NCBI GenBank assembly: GCA_021771695.1
Contig: JAETON010000001.1
Location: 62,001-126,000, forward strand
Origin: Lachnospiraceae bacterium
GTDB taxonomy: Bacteria > Bacillota > Clostridia > Lachnospirales > Lachnospiraceae
Reading direction: 5' to 3'
Length of the DNA stretch: 64,000 nt
Shown here: piece after piece, positions 1 through 8,230 of the stretch
Layout of the letters: each line of letters opens with the position of its first letter
Numbering within the stretch: position 1 is the first letter of the stretch
Program-made: the position numbers and the translations under genes
The notes under the pieces: generated by a model
What the model saw: the letters and a program-made list of their open reading frames with translations, nothing else
Databases searched by the model: none
What the model was told of the DNA's origin: nothing

Positions 1-1729
1 TTAGTTTCGGTCTTACATAATGATTCCGTTCTGCCACATAAGCTAAAGATGCCAGTACATCAATTTGTGCGATTACATGAGCAGTTTTTGCAATTCTCTC
101 CATTTCGCCTGCTAACGTTTCTCGAATCGTCACAAACGCTTCATATTCCAGTGCATACAATTTATCCTCTGAACCAAGAATCGTATCTGCCAATTGATCT
201 AATTCCTCTGTGGTATAACGTTCTGAATTGGCAAGAGTCTGCTTTCTTATGTAATGCTCTGGTACTAAATCTTTATAAGAATTGGTAACATCCAGATAAT
301 ATCCAAATACTCGGTTAAACTTTACTTTTAGCTTTTTAATTCCGGTGGCTTGGCGTTCCCTTTCTTCCAAATCCATCAGCCACTGTTTTCCTTCAGTTTT
401 TGCACGTTTCAGCTGGTCAATATCCTCTTTAAATCCATCTTTGATAATACCGCCTTCTTTGATGGCAATGGGAGGTTCTTCCACAATCGAAGCTTCCAGC
501 AGCTGATAAATATCTTCCAATGTATCCAGTTCTTCTTTCAAACGAGTCAACAGCGGATCATGACATTCTTCCAAAATTGTACGAATTGGCGGCAGCCATT
601 GCAAAGAAGTCTTAAATGCTATCATATCTCTTGGATTGGCCGTCTTATAACTGACCTTTGTCATCAACCGCTCCAAATCATAAATTGGATTTAAATATTC
701 CCGCAATTCTTCCCTTACAATTGCCTGTTTCGTCAAAGAAGTCAGTGCATCATAGCGTTCTTCAATTTTACTTTTATCTACCAAAGGCTGTTCCAGCATA
801 TTTCTTAACATTCTGGCACCCATGGCTGTTTTGGTCTTATCCAGCACCCATAAAAGAGAACCCTTTTTTTGCTTATCTCTTAACGTCTCACAAAGCTCCA
901 GATTTCTCCGGCTGGAACTGTCAATCACCATAAATTCACTGGTTTCATAAGGTATAATATGCATCAAATGATCCAATGAACTCTTTTGCGTTTCATGCAG
1001 ATAGCCAAGAAGTGCACCTGTTGCAATCACTCCCATCGGGTAATCCGCAAGTCCTAATCCTTCCAGATTTCCAACTTTAAACTGCTGTTTTATCCGCGCA
1101 ATTCCCTGCTCCTCATCAAAATAATAATGATCAATCGAAGAAACTGCCACGGACATCTTATCTCTTAAATAATCCAAGTCAATTCCACTAATAAGAAAAG
1201 CATCGTTGCAAATAATCTCTGCAGGCTCGAATTTAAAAATTTCATCCTGCACCTTGGAAAGGCTGTCCATAGAGGTTGTACGAAAATCTCCAGTTGTAAC
1301 ATCAACCATAGAAATCCCATAACTTCCATCGTTACAGAAAATACACATCAAATAATTATTCTTCTCATCATCCAGACTTTGCTGGGAAATGTTTGTTCCG
1401 GGAGTTACAATTCTTACAATCTCTCTTTTTACAATTCCTTTGGCTTGTCCGGGATCTTCTACCTGTTCACAAATTCCAACTTTGTATCCTTTTTCCACCA
1501 ATTTATTTAAATAGGAATCTGCAGCATGATACGGAACCCCGCACATTGGCGCCCGTTCTTCCAAACCACAGTTCTTCCCTGTCAGTGTAATTTCCAGTTC
1601 TTTTGATGCAACCAATGCATCTTCAAAAAACATTTCATAAAAATCCCCTAAACGGTAAAACAGAATACAGTCTTGGTTCTCCTCTTTAATTTTCATATAT
1701 TGCTGCATCATTGGTGTTAATTTAGCCAT
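1..1729 (-). CDS. mutS: DNA mismatch repair protein MutS, N-terminal part (cut by window edge)
   Basis: This gene is not in the ORF track because its stop lies outside the window. Reading the minus strand from an ATG at 1729 gives 576 uninterrupted codons to base 2. The product begins MAKLTPMMQQYMKIKEEN and carries GDFYEMFFEDA near residue 30, the mismatch-contacting Phe-x-Glu segment of MutS domain I. The frame is still open at the edge and reads HYVRPKL, typical of the MutS core. MutS recognises mispaired bases and recruits MutL; the ATPase domain is outside the window. The start overlaps the end of miaB by 8 nt (ATGGCTAA), so the two are probably translationally coupled. This miaB-mutS order is common in Clostridia. 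Confidence 0.97.
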   Translation of the reverse strand, partial: MAKLTPMMQQYMKIKEENQDCILFYRLGDFYEMFFEDALVASKELEITLTGKNCGLEERAPMCGVPYHAADSYLNKLVEKGYKVGICEQVEDPGQAKGIVKREIVRIVTPGTNISQQSLDDEKNNYLMCIFCNDGSYGISMVDVTTGDFRTTSMDSLSKVQDEIFKFEPAEIICNDAFLISGIDLDYLRDKMSVAVSSIDHYYFDEEQGIARIKQQFKVGNLEGLGLADYPMGVIATGALLGYLHETQKSSLDHLMHIIPYETSEFMVIDSSSRRNLELCETLRDKQKKGSLLWVLDKTKTAMGARMLRNMLEQPLVDKSKIEERYDALTSLTKQAIVREELREYLNPIYDLERLMTKVSYKTANPRDMIAFKTSLQWLPPIRTILEECHDPLLTRLKEELDTLEDIYQLLEASIVEEPPIAIKEGGIIKDGFKEDIDQLKRAKTEGKQWLMDLEERERQATGIKKLKVKFNRVFGYYLDVTNSYKDLVPEHYIRKQTLANSERYTTEELDQLADTILGSEDKLYALEYEAFVTIRETLAGEMERIAKTAHVIAQIDVLASLAYVAERNHYVRPKL

Positions 1730-3134
1730 TGACCTGTTCTCCCATATAATAAAAACCTTTTTCTTCTGTAATTTTTACATTTACCATAGAACCAATCTGC
1801 TCCCTGCATCCTTTAAAATGCACTAAAAGATTGTTTTCCAAACGTCCTGTTACCATACCTTCTTCATGTGAATTCATTTCTTCAATCAAAACTTTTTCGG
1901 TTGCTCCCACTTTTTTCTTGCAGTTTTTGGCAGAAGTTTCTTTTAAAAGTGCCAGCAGACGGTCAAAACGCTTTTTAATTACATCTTTATCCACCTGATT
2001 TTCCATAGAAGCTGCTGGTGTACCCGTACGTTTAGAATACACATACGTATATGCACTATCAAACCCTACTTTTCTTACTACATCCAAAGTATCCTCAAAA
2101 TCTTCCTCTGTTTCTCCCGGAAAACCTACAATAATATCTGTCGTAAAAGACACTCCCGGAATCTGATCTTTGATTTTCTGAGCCAGAGCAAGATACTGTT
2201 CTTTTGTATAATGACGATTCATTTCCTTTAACAGTCTGCTGCTTCCAGACTGCATCGGCAGATGCATGTGGCTGCAGACTTTTTTAGATTCTGCCATGAC
2301 TTGAATCAGCTCATCCGATAAATCCTTTGGATGAGGCGTCATAAAACGAATTCTCTCTAACCCTTCTATTTTTTCAACTTCTTTTAACAATTGGGCAAAA
2401 GTCATCGGATTTTCCAATGTTTTTCCATAAGAATTAACATTTTGTCCAAGCAGCATCACTTCTTTTACCCCTTCGGACACCACCTGCTTAATTTCTTTGA
2501 TAATATCCTCCGGTTTGCGGCTTCTTTCTCTTCCCCTTACATATGGTACGATGCAATAACTGCAGAAATTATTACATCCATACATAATATTTACACCACA
2601 TTTAAAAGAAAATTTACGATCACTTGGCAGATCCTCCACAATGTGACTGGTATCCTTCCAAATATCCACAATCATACTGCCGGAATCCACACGAGCTTTT
2701 AACAGCTCTGCCAGCTTAAAAATATTATGTGTTCCAAAAATCAAGTCTACAAAACGGTAACTGGCACGGATTTTTTCAATCACATGAGGTTCCTGCATCA
2801 TGCACCCGCAAAGTCCAATTATCATCTGTGGATTTTTCTCTTTCATTTTCTTCACCTGTCCCAGATGCCCGTATAACTTTGTATTGGCATTTTCACGAAC
2901 CGTACATGTGTTGTAAAGCAGTAAATCTGCCTCCTCTGTATCCACTTCTTGATAACCCATCGTTTCTAAAATTCCAAGAAGTTTTTCCGAATCTTTTTCA
3001 TTCATCTGACATCCGAAGGTTGTGACATGGCAAGTTAATGGGCTCCCCTTTTCCTTTGATTTTTTCGATACCCATAATTTCATTTGTTCCATATAATCAT
3101 ACTGTCTTTCTGACTCGTTTTTAAATTCCTGCAT
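1722..3134 (-). CDS. miaB: tRNA-2-methylthio-N6-dimethylallyladenosine synthase MiaB
   Basis: This is a radical-SAM methylthiotransferase that converts i6A37 to ms2i6A37 in tRNAs. The N-terminal UPF0004 domain carries cluster-binding cysteines (TTFGCQMNEKDSEK, then LCGCMMQEP). The radical SAM CxxxCxxC motif is seen in YGCNNFCSYCIVPYVRGRE, and a TRAM-like domain closes the C terminus. I chose the ATG at 3134 (MQEFKNES) rather than the track start at 3161 because TAGGAG sits 7 nt upstream of it. That gives 470 residues, about 30 more than many MiaBs, with the excess in a short N-terminal lead. Its 3' end overlaps mutS. No terminator separates the two genes. Confidence 0.95.
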   Translation of the reverse strand: MQEFKNESERQYDYMEQMKLWVSKKSKEKGSPLTCHVTTFGCQMNEKDSEKLLGILETMGYQEVDTEEADLLLYNTCTVRENANTKLYGHLGQVKKMKEKNPQMIIGLCGCMMQEPHVIEKIRASYRFVDLIFGTHNIFKLAELLKARVDSGSMIVDIWKDTSHIVEDLPSDRKFSFKCGVNIMYGCNNFCSYCIVPYVRGRERSRKPEDIIKEIKQVVSEGVKEVMLLGQNVNSYGKTLENPMTFAQLLKEVEKIEGLERIRFMTPHPKDLSDELIQVMAESKKVCSHMHLPMQSGSSRLLKEMNRHYTKEQYLALAQKIKDQIPGVSFTTDIIVGFPGETEEDFEDTLDVVRKVGFDSAYTYVYSKRTGTPAASMENQVDKDVIKKRFDRLLALLKETSAKNCKKKVGATEKVLIEEMNSHEEGMVTGRLENNLLVHFKGCREQIGSMVNVKITEEKGFYYMGEQVNG

Positions 3135-3220
3135 TCTATATTCTCCTAAAATAAATATCATAATCTCAAGTTTGCATACAGATTTAATTATACATGATTG
3201 TCCGAAATTCGTCCAGCCTG

Positions 3221-3262
3221 AAAGAACCTAAGAAAACGGTTCCCTGCCTTCTTAGGTTCTTT
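3221..3262 (-). terminator. Hairpin terminator after glf
   Basis: A perfect 14-bp inverted repeat (AAAGAACCTAAGAA and its complement, 14-nt loop) lies between glf and miaB. In the minus direction the stem ends in TTCTTTC, a weak U-tract, so termination may be partial. Confidence 0.7.
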
Positions 3263-3279
3263 GTAAATTCCTGATACTT

Positions 3280-4380
3280 TTATAATAATTTTTCTTTCAC
3301 AAACTTCAATGCAGACTCAATAACTTTGTCCATATCATAATATTTATATTCTCCAAGCCGTCCGCCGAATAATACTTTTTCTTCTTTTTCCCCTAATTCT
3401 TTATATTTTTCAAACAACCGGCTGTTCTTCTTATCATTCACCGGATAATATGGTTCCATACCATCTTCCCATTCTGCAGAATATTCTTTTGTTACAACAG
3501 TTTTTTCCTGAGTTCCAAATTCAAAATGTTTATGTTCAATTTTTCTAGTGTATGGAGTTTCTCCATCTGTATAATTCATCACTGCAACACCTTGATGATT
3601 TTCCTCATCCAGCAGTTCATGTTCAAAACGAAGGCTTCGATATTCCAGTTTTCCATAACAATAATCATAGAACGAATCAATGGTTCCTGTATAGATGACT
3701 TTATCTGCCATATTCAAATATGTTTCTTTATCTTCTAAGAAATCTGTTCCCAGTTTCACATCACAACCTTCGTACAATTTCTCAATTAAAACATTATAAC
3801 CGCCCTTTGGAATTCCTTGATGAGGATCATTAAAATAATTGTTATCATAAATATAGCGAACCGGAAGCCGTTTAATAATAGATGCTGGAAGGTCTTTACA
3901 CTCCCGCCCCCATTGTTTCATCGTGTATCCTTTAATCAGTTTTTCGTAAACATCTGTTCCCACCAGACTGATTGCCTGCTCTTCCAAATTTTGAGGTTCT
4001 CCAGTAATTTCTTTCCGTTGTTCCTCAATTATTTTTTTCGCCTCTTCCGGTTTAGAAATTCCCCACATTTTACTGAATGTATTCATATTAAATGGAAGGT
4101 TGTAAGTTTCTCCATGATAATTGGCAACCGGGCAGTTAATATAATGATTAAATTCTGCTAAATCATTCACATATTTCCATACTTCTTCATTACTGGTGTG
4201 GAAAATGTGTGCGCCATATTCATGCACCATAATTCCTTCTACTTCTCTGCAATAAATATTTCCCCCTAGAACATCTCTTTTCTCTATTACAAGACAGGTT
4301 TTCCCCTTTTTTCTTGCTTCATTGGCAATAACTCCATTAAATAGACCACCGCCAACCAGCAAAAAATCATATTTTTTCAT
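3280..4380 (-). CDS. glf: UDP-galactopyranose mutase
   Basis: This FAD enzyme interconverts UDP-galactopyranose and UDP-galactofuranose, supplying Galf for surface polysaccharide. The N-terminal dinucleotide-binding motif is VGGGLFNGVIANEA. Family signatures include YGAHIFHTSNEEVW, the ALPYTRKIEHKHF-like segment TPYTRKIEHKHFE, and the C-terminal FGGRLGEYKYYDMD that closes the active site. The 366-residue length is normal. GGAG lies 7 nt upstream of the ATG. The gene stands alone between its own promoter and terminator, with no glycan cluster beside it, so its galactofuranosyltransferase partners must be elsewhere. Confidence 0.96.
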   Translation of the reverse strand: MKKYDFLLVGGGLFNGVIANEARKKGKTCLVIEKRDVLGGNIYCREVEGIMVHEYGAHIFHTSNEEVWKYVNDLAEFNHYINCPVANYHGETYNLPFNMNTFSKMWGISKPEEAKKIIEEQRKEITGEPQNLEEQAISLVGTDVYEKLIKGYTMKQWGRECKDLPASIIKRLPVRYIYDNNYFNDPHQGIPKGGYNVLIEKLYEGCDVKLGTDFLEDKETYLNMADKVIYTGTIDSFYDYCYGKLEYRSLRFEHELLDEENHQGVAVMNYTDGETPYTRKIEHKHFEFGTQEKTVVTKEYSAEWEDGMEPYYPVNDKKNSRLFEKYKELGEKEEKVLFGGRLGEYKYYDMDKVIESALKFVKEKLL

Positions 4381-4425
4381 GATATTCTCCTTTATACTGC
4401 TTTCTGTTACATATTATTGTAATTT

Positions 4426-4454
4426 ATTATACTGAATATCCAAAAAAATAACAA
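4426..4454 (-). promoter_or_regulatory. Sigma-A-type promoter for glf
   Basis: On the minus strand TTGTTA (4449-4454) is followed after 17 nt by TATAAT (4426-4431), 46 bases upstream of the glf ATG. Confidence 0.6.
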
Positions 4455-4462
4455 TCTTTTCC

Positions 4463-4491
4463 TTGTATCCTTTATCAAGTTAAAGTAAAAT
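4463..4491 (+). promoter_or_regulatory. Sigma-A-type promoter for the Na/Pi cotransporter
   Basis: On the plus strand TTGTAT (4463-4468) is followed after 17 nt by TAAAAT (4486-4491). It is divergent from, and almost back to back with, the glf promoter. The leader to the ATG at 4548 is about 50 nt. Confidence 0.5.
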
Positions 4492-4547
4492 ATAAGTAAA
4501 GTTTATGTTAAATAAACGTTAATAACGTGCAAAGGAGAATAAGCATT

Positions 4548-6212
4548 ATGGATTACAAGCTTGTACTATCGATGATGGGCGGCCTTGGGCTCTTTCTTTA
4601 TGGAATGACCTTAATGAGCAACGGAATCGAAAAAGCCGCCGGTGAAAAATTACGCGAAATTTTGGAACGTCTTACAACAAACCGTTTCACTGGTATGCTG
4701 GTTGGTATCGTTTTTACAGGAATCATCCAATCATCTAGTGCTGCAACTGTTATGGTTGTTAGTTTCGTTAACGCAGGACTTATGAATTTAAGTCAAGCTG
4801 CCGGAGTTATTTTAGGTGCCAATATTGGTACTACAGTCACCTCCCAATTGGTATCTTTTAATCTCTCAGAAGTTGCACCAGTCTTTTTACTGGGCGGAGT
4901 TATTATGGTTATGTTCATTGATAATCCGACCATTAAACGATATGGTGAAGTAGTTTTAGGTTTTGGTGTCCTATTTATGGGATTGACTACCATGTCAAAT
5001 GCTATGGGTACGCTGAAATCATCTCCATTGATTATGAATACTCTTGCTAACTTGAATAATCATTTCTTTGGAGTATTATTTGGTTTTGCCTGTACTGCTA
5101 TTTTACAAAGTTCTTCTGTTACTGTCAGTATTGTTCTTTTGATGGCATCACAAGGACTTTTAGAACTGCCGATCTGCTTCTTTATTATTCTTGGATGTAA
5201 CATTGGAGCCTGTGTATCTGCAATTCTTGCCTGCTTGGGCGGTAACAAAAATGCAAAACGCGCAGCATTAATTCACTTTTTATTCAATGTCTTTGGAAGT
5301 ATTTTAACTTTCATTGTGTTGACCATTGCACTGCCGCAAATTACAAATTTCTTTATAACGATTTCCAACGGAGATTTAGGACGCTGTGTTGCAAATGCCC
5401 ATACGATATTTAAGATTTCACAGGTTATCATTTTCTTCCCATTCATGCAGTTTATTATTGCTCTTACAAATATTATTGTATCAGGGACAGATGAAGAGGA
5501 ACATGTACATCATAACGAACTTCAGTTTATCGGAGAACATAGTGTATCTACTGCTACCACTGCAATTCCTCAAGCAAAACAGGAAATTAAACGTCTCGCT
5601 AAAATGGCAAAAGATAACTTGGAAATGTCTATGGAAGGATTTTTGGACGCCGATGACAAGAATCTGCCAAAGATTTATAAAAGGGAAGAAGATATTAATT
5701 TTATCAGCCATGCAGTCACTGATTATCTTGTAAAATCTAATCAAATGACGCTTCCAGTTGCCGACCGTGCAATTCTTGGTTCTATGTTCCATGTAGTAAA
5801 TGATATCGAACGTATTGGCGACCATGCAGAGAATTTTGCAAACTTTACACGAACAGAAATTAAGCACAATGCCACATTAAGCGAAGATGCAAAAGAAGAA
5901 ATAATTATGATGTATAGTTCTGTTGCTGAACTTCTTAATTTGTCAATCAAAGCATTTGTAACAGATGATGCAGAACAATATTTTCCAAAGCTCAATGAAC
6001 TGGAGAACTCCATTGATAAAATGGAACGCAAATATCAAAAACATCATATCAAACGAATGGCAAAAGGTGTCTGTGATCCACATGCTGGTCTTCTATTCTC
6101 TGATATGCTGTCCGCTTTGGAACGTATCGCAGATCATGCAATGAATATTGCATTCTCTATCAATGATAATTATGAATCTGATGATGAAGATGAGGATGAA
6201 AACAGCATTTAA
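4548..6212 (+). CDS. Na+/phosphate cotransporter family protein with PhoU-like C-terminal domain
   Basis: This is a NptA/YjbB-type inner-membrane transporter predicted to move phosphate with sodium. The membrane part contains two inverted Na_Pi_cotrans repeats, each marked by a QSSS signature (IIQSSSAATVMVV and ILQSSSVTVSIVL). From about residue 330 on there is a soluble, helical PhoU-like region with paired ERIGDHAENF and ERIADHAMNI motifs, usually linked to metal binding and regulation. The start is the ATG at 4548 (MDYKLVLSMMGG), preceded by AAAGGAG; the track start at 4527 has no such site. The protein has 554 residues and an acidic tail (SDDEDEDEN). It is monocistronic. Confidence 0.93.
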   Translation: MDYKLVLSMMGGLGLFLYGMTLMSNGIEKAAGEKLREILERLTTNRFTGMLVGIVFTGIIQSSSAATVMVVSFVNAGLMNLSQAAGVILGANIGTTVTSQLVSFNLSEVAPVFLLGGVIMVMFIDNPTIKRYGEVVLGFGVLFMGLTTMSNAMGTLKSSPLIMNTLANLNNHFFGVLFGFACTAILQSSSVTVSIVLLMASQGLLELPICFFIILGCNIGACVSAILACLGGNKNAKRAALIHFLFNVFGSILTFIVLTIALPQITNFFITISNGDLGRCVANAHTIFKISQVIIFFPFMQFIIALTNIIVSGTDEEEHVHHNELQFIGEHSVSTATTAIPQAKQEIKRLAKMAKDNLEMSMEGFLDADDKNLPKIYKREEDINFISHAVTDYLVKSNQMTLPVADRAILGSMFHVVNDIERIGDHAENFANFTRTEIKHNATLSEDAKEEIIMMYSSVAELLNLSIKAFVTDDAEQYFPKLNELENSIDKMERKYQKHHIKRMAKGVCDPHAGLLFSDMLSALERIADHAMNIAFSINDNYESDDEDEDENSI

Positions 6213-6230
6213 ATAGAAAAATTCATACAT

Positions 6231-6275
6231 AAAAAAAGACTTCAATTGCCAATACAATCAATTGAAGTCTTTTTT
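6231..6275. terminator. Bidirectional terminator between Na/Pi transporter and glycogen operon
   Basis: AAAAAAGACTTCAATTG pairs with CAATTGAAGTCTTTTTT around a 10-nt loop. Both strands end in a T-run, which suits the convergent genes on either side. Confidence 0.92.
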
Positions 6276-6283
6276 ATATTTGA

Positions 6284-8209
6284 TTATTTTAATTCTAATA
6301 CTTTATAATCAAATGGATCTATTTCTTCTTGAACAGCAGTATCTGTTAAATACTGCATCAATGCATGATGCATCTTTTCTGGAACACCTTCTTTTTTCGT
6401 CCGTAAATCGAAAATAGCTTTTTCCTTTTGATTGGTTGGATTTACCAGCATTAATAATGTTTTATTTCCACATTTTTCACCAAAAACATCTTTTTGATCT
6501 GACACGAAACGAACAATTGCTAAAACCTTTTCATTCGCAGCAAAATATAATGCATAACCTGTCTGTAAAACTTTTTCTCTCGTTCTCAGATTCGTCATTT
6601 CCATTAAATCATTGTAGGTTTGTTTATCATTTTTATAAAAGGTTCCCCGATTAAATGGATCCATAAATCCGTGCATTCCATATTCATCTCCATAATAAAT
6701 ACACGGTATTCCCGGAATAAAGAACTGCATCGCCATTGCAAGGCGGGCAAGACGGGCACCTCTTCGATCCATCTCAGAAGTAATAACATAATCCACCTGT
6801 TTTTCCCTGGATGGAAGTGTTTCATTCATTTTTGATGCAAAAGTTGTCCGGATTCTTGGTATATCGTGAGAAGATAACAGATTCATCACCGCATAATAAA
6901 ATGGCTTTGGATAATTACACTGTTGTCCCAACAGGAATTCCTGCATTGCATAAGCATTTTTATATCCAAGCAAATAATTGGTAACATTTACCTTAAATGG
7001 ATAATTCATCGCACTATCCAATCCATTTCCTAAGGCATACTTTCTTTTTACGCCGTAACTTTCCTTGGTTGTTACGTCCTCCCAAACTTCTCCAAGCAGC
7101 ACATAATTTTTAAACAAATCCTTTAATGTCTTACGCATGATAAAAATAAATTCATCTGGAAGCTCATCTGCCACATCCAAACGGAAACCGGATGCACCTA
7201 AGGAAAGCCAGTGTTTTAAAACAGACTCTTTTCCATTGATAATATAATTAATGAACTTTTCATTCATTTCATTTACTTCTGGTAAAGATTGGAATCCCCA
7301 CCAGCTCTCATAATTTCCATCCTCATCAAAATGATACCAGTCATAATATGGTGATTCAGGTCCTTGGAATGCACCTGGCCGTGGATAATTTCCTTTCTTA
7401 TTGAAGTAAACACTATCATCTCCTGTATGAGAATATACACCATCCAAAATAACATGAATTCTCTTTTCTTTCGCAATTTTGCACAAACGTTTAAAATCTT
7501 CATTCGTTCCCAAAAAAGGATCTACTTTTTTATAATCCGAAGTATTATAACGATGATTCGAAGCTGCTTCGCCAATTGGATTTAAATAAATACAAGTAAC
7601 GCCGAGCTTTTTCAATTCATCCAATTTAGAAATAATGCCTTCTAAATCGCCTCCAAAATAATCACATGGATCATAAAACTGTTTCCCCGGTAATGGTCCA
7701 AATAAAGGACGTTCTTCCCAATCATTATGGATATAAACATCTCTGCCCATTTTCTTATGGTATCGTTCTCCCCGTTCTACATTCCGCGGATTCCCTTTAC
7801 AAAAGCGGTCCGGAAAAATCTGATACATAATTCCTTTGGACATCCACCTTGGTGTATCAAAATCCGTTTCATATACGGTAATTTGAAAAGCAGACGGCTC
7901 ATCACCGACAACCCTTCCTTCTCCTTGAGATACACCCGGTCTTGCACCATAGAAATAGCAATGGTCGCCTTCCCATATACGGAAATAATACCAGACAACA
8001 CAACATTTGTCCGGCATATGCAACACCCTTTCACAAGTTTCCCCTTTTTGTTTCATCTTATGCTCTCTATGGAAATCCTCAGAATAAACCACAACGTCCA
8101 CACTGGTTGTACTCTCAGGTAAGCCAAAAAGGCGAAGTGTTACCTCTTCGCCTTTTTGGACTGCACCAATAGGAGCTCTGTATTTTTCTATCGAAGCATT
8201 ATGAATCAT
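6284..8209 (-). CDS. GH13 family alpha-glucan hydrolase (neopullulanase/alpha-amylase-like)
   Basis: This is an alpha-amylase superfamily hydrolase. Residues 1-115 look like an Ig-like N-terminal module; the (beta/alpha)8 barrel follows from MYQIFPDRF. Catalytic residues are visible: nucleophile D345 in GFRLDVADEL, acid/base E374 in LLGEVW, and D449 in LLSSHDIPR. The region-I motif is DGVYSHTGDDS. There is no signal peptide, so it should act in the cytoplasm. It is the last gene of the glycogen operon, 21 nt after glgP. It probably trims the limit dextrins left by phosphorylase, since no glgX/pulA debranching gene is visible. Substrate preference cannot be settled from sequence alone. It may also be a maltogenic amylase or cyclomaltodextrinase. 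Confidence 0.88.
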   Translation of the reverse strand: MIHNASIEKYRAPIGAVQKGEEVTLRLFGLPESTTSVDVVVYSEDFHREHKMKQKGETCERVLHMPDKCCVVWYYFRIWEGDHCYFYGARPGVSQGEGRVVGDEPSAFQITVYETDFDTPRWMSKGIMYQIFPDRFCKGNPRNVERGERYHKKMGRDVYIHNDWEERPLFGPLPGKQFYDPCDYFGGDLEGIISKLDELKKLGVTCIYLNPIGEAASNHRYNTSDYKKVDPFLGTNEDFKRLCKIAKEKRIHVILDGVYSHTGDDSVYFNKKGNYPRPGAFQGPESPYYDWYHFDEDGNYESWWGFQSLPEVNEMNEKFINYIINGKESVLKHWLSLGASGFRLDVADELPDEFIFIMRKTLKDLFKNYVLLGEVWEDVTTKESYGVKRKYALGNGLDSAMNYPFKVNVTNYLLGYKNAYAMQEFLLGQQCNYPKPFYYAVMNLLSSHDIPRIRTTFASKMNETLPSREKQVDYVITSEMDRRGARLARLAMAMQFFIPGIPCIYYGDEYGMHGFMDPFNRGTFYKNDKQTYNDLMEMTNLRTREKVLQTGYALYFAANEKVLAIVRFVSDQKDVFGEKCGNKTLLMLVNPTNQKEKAIFDLRTKKEGVPEKMHHALMQYLTDTAVQEEIDPFDYKVLELK

Positions 8210-8230
8210 AGTTTTGTCTCTACACTTTTC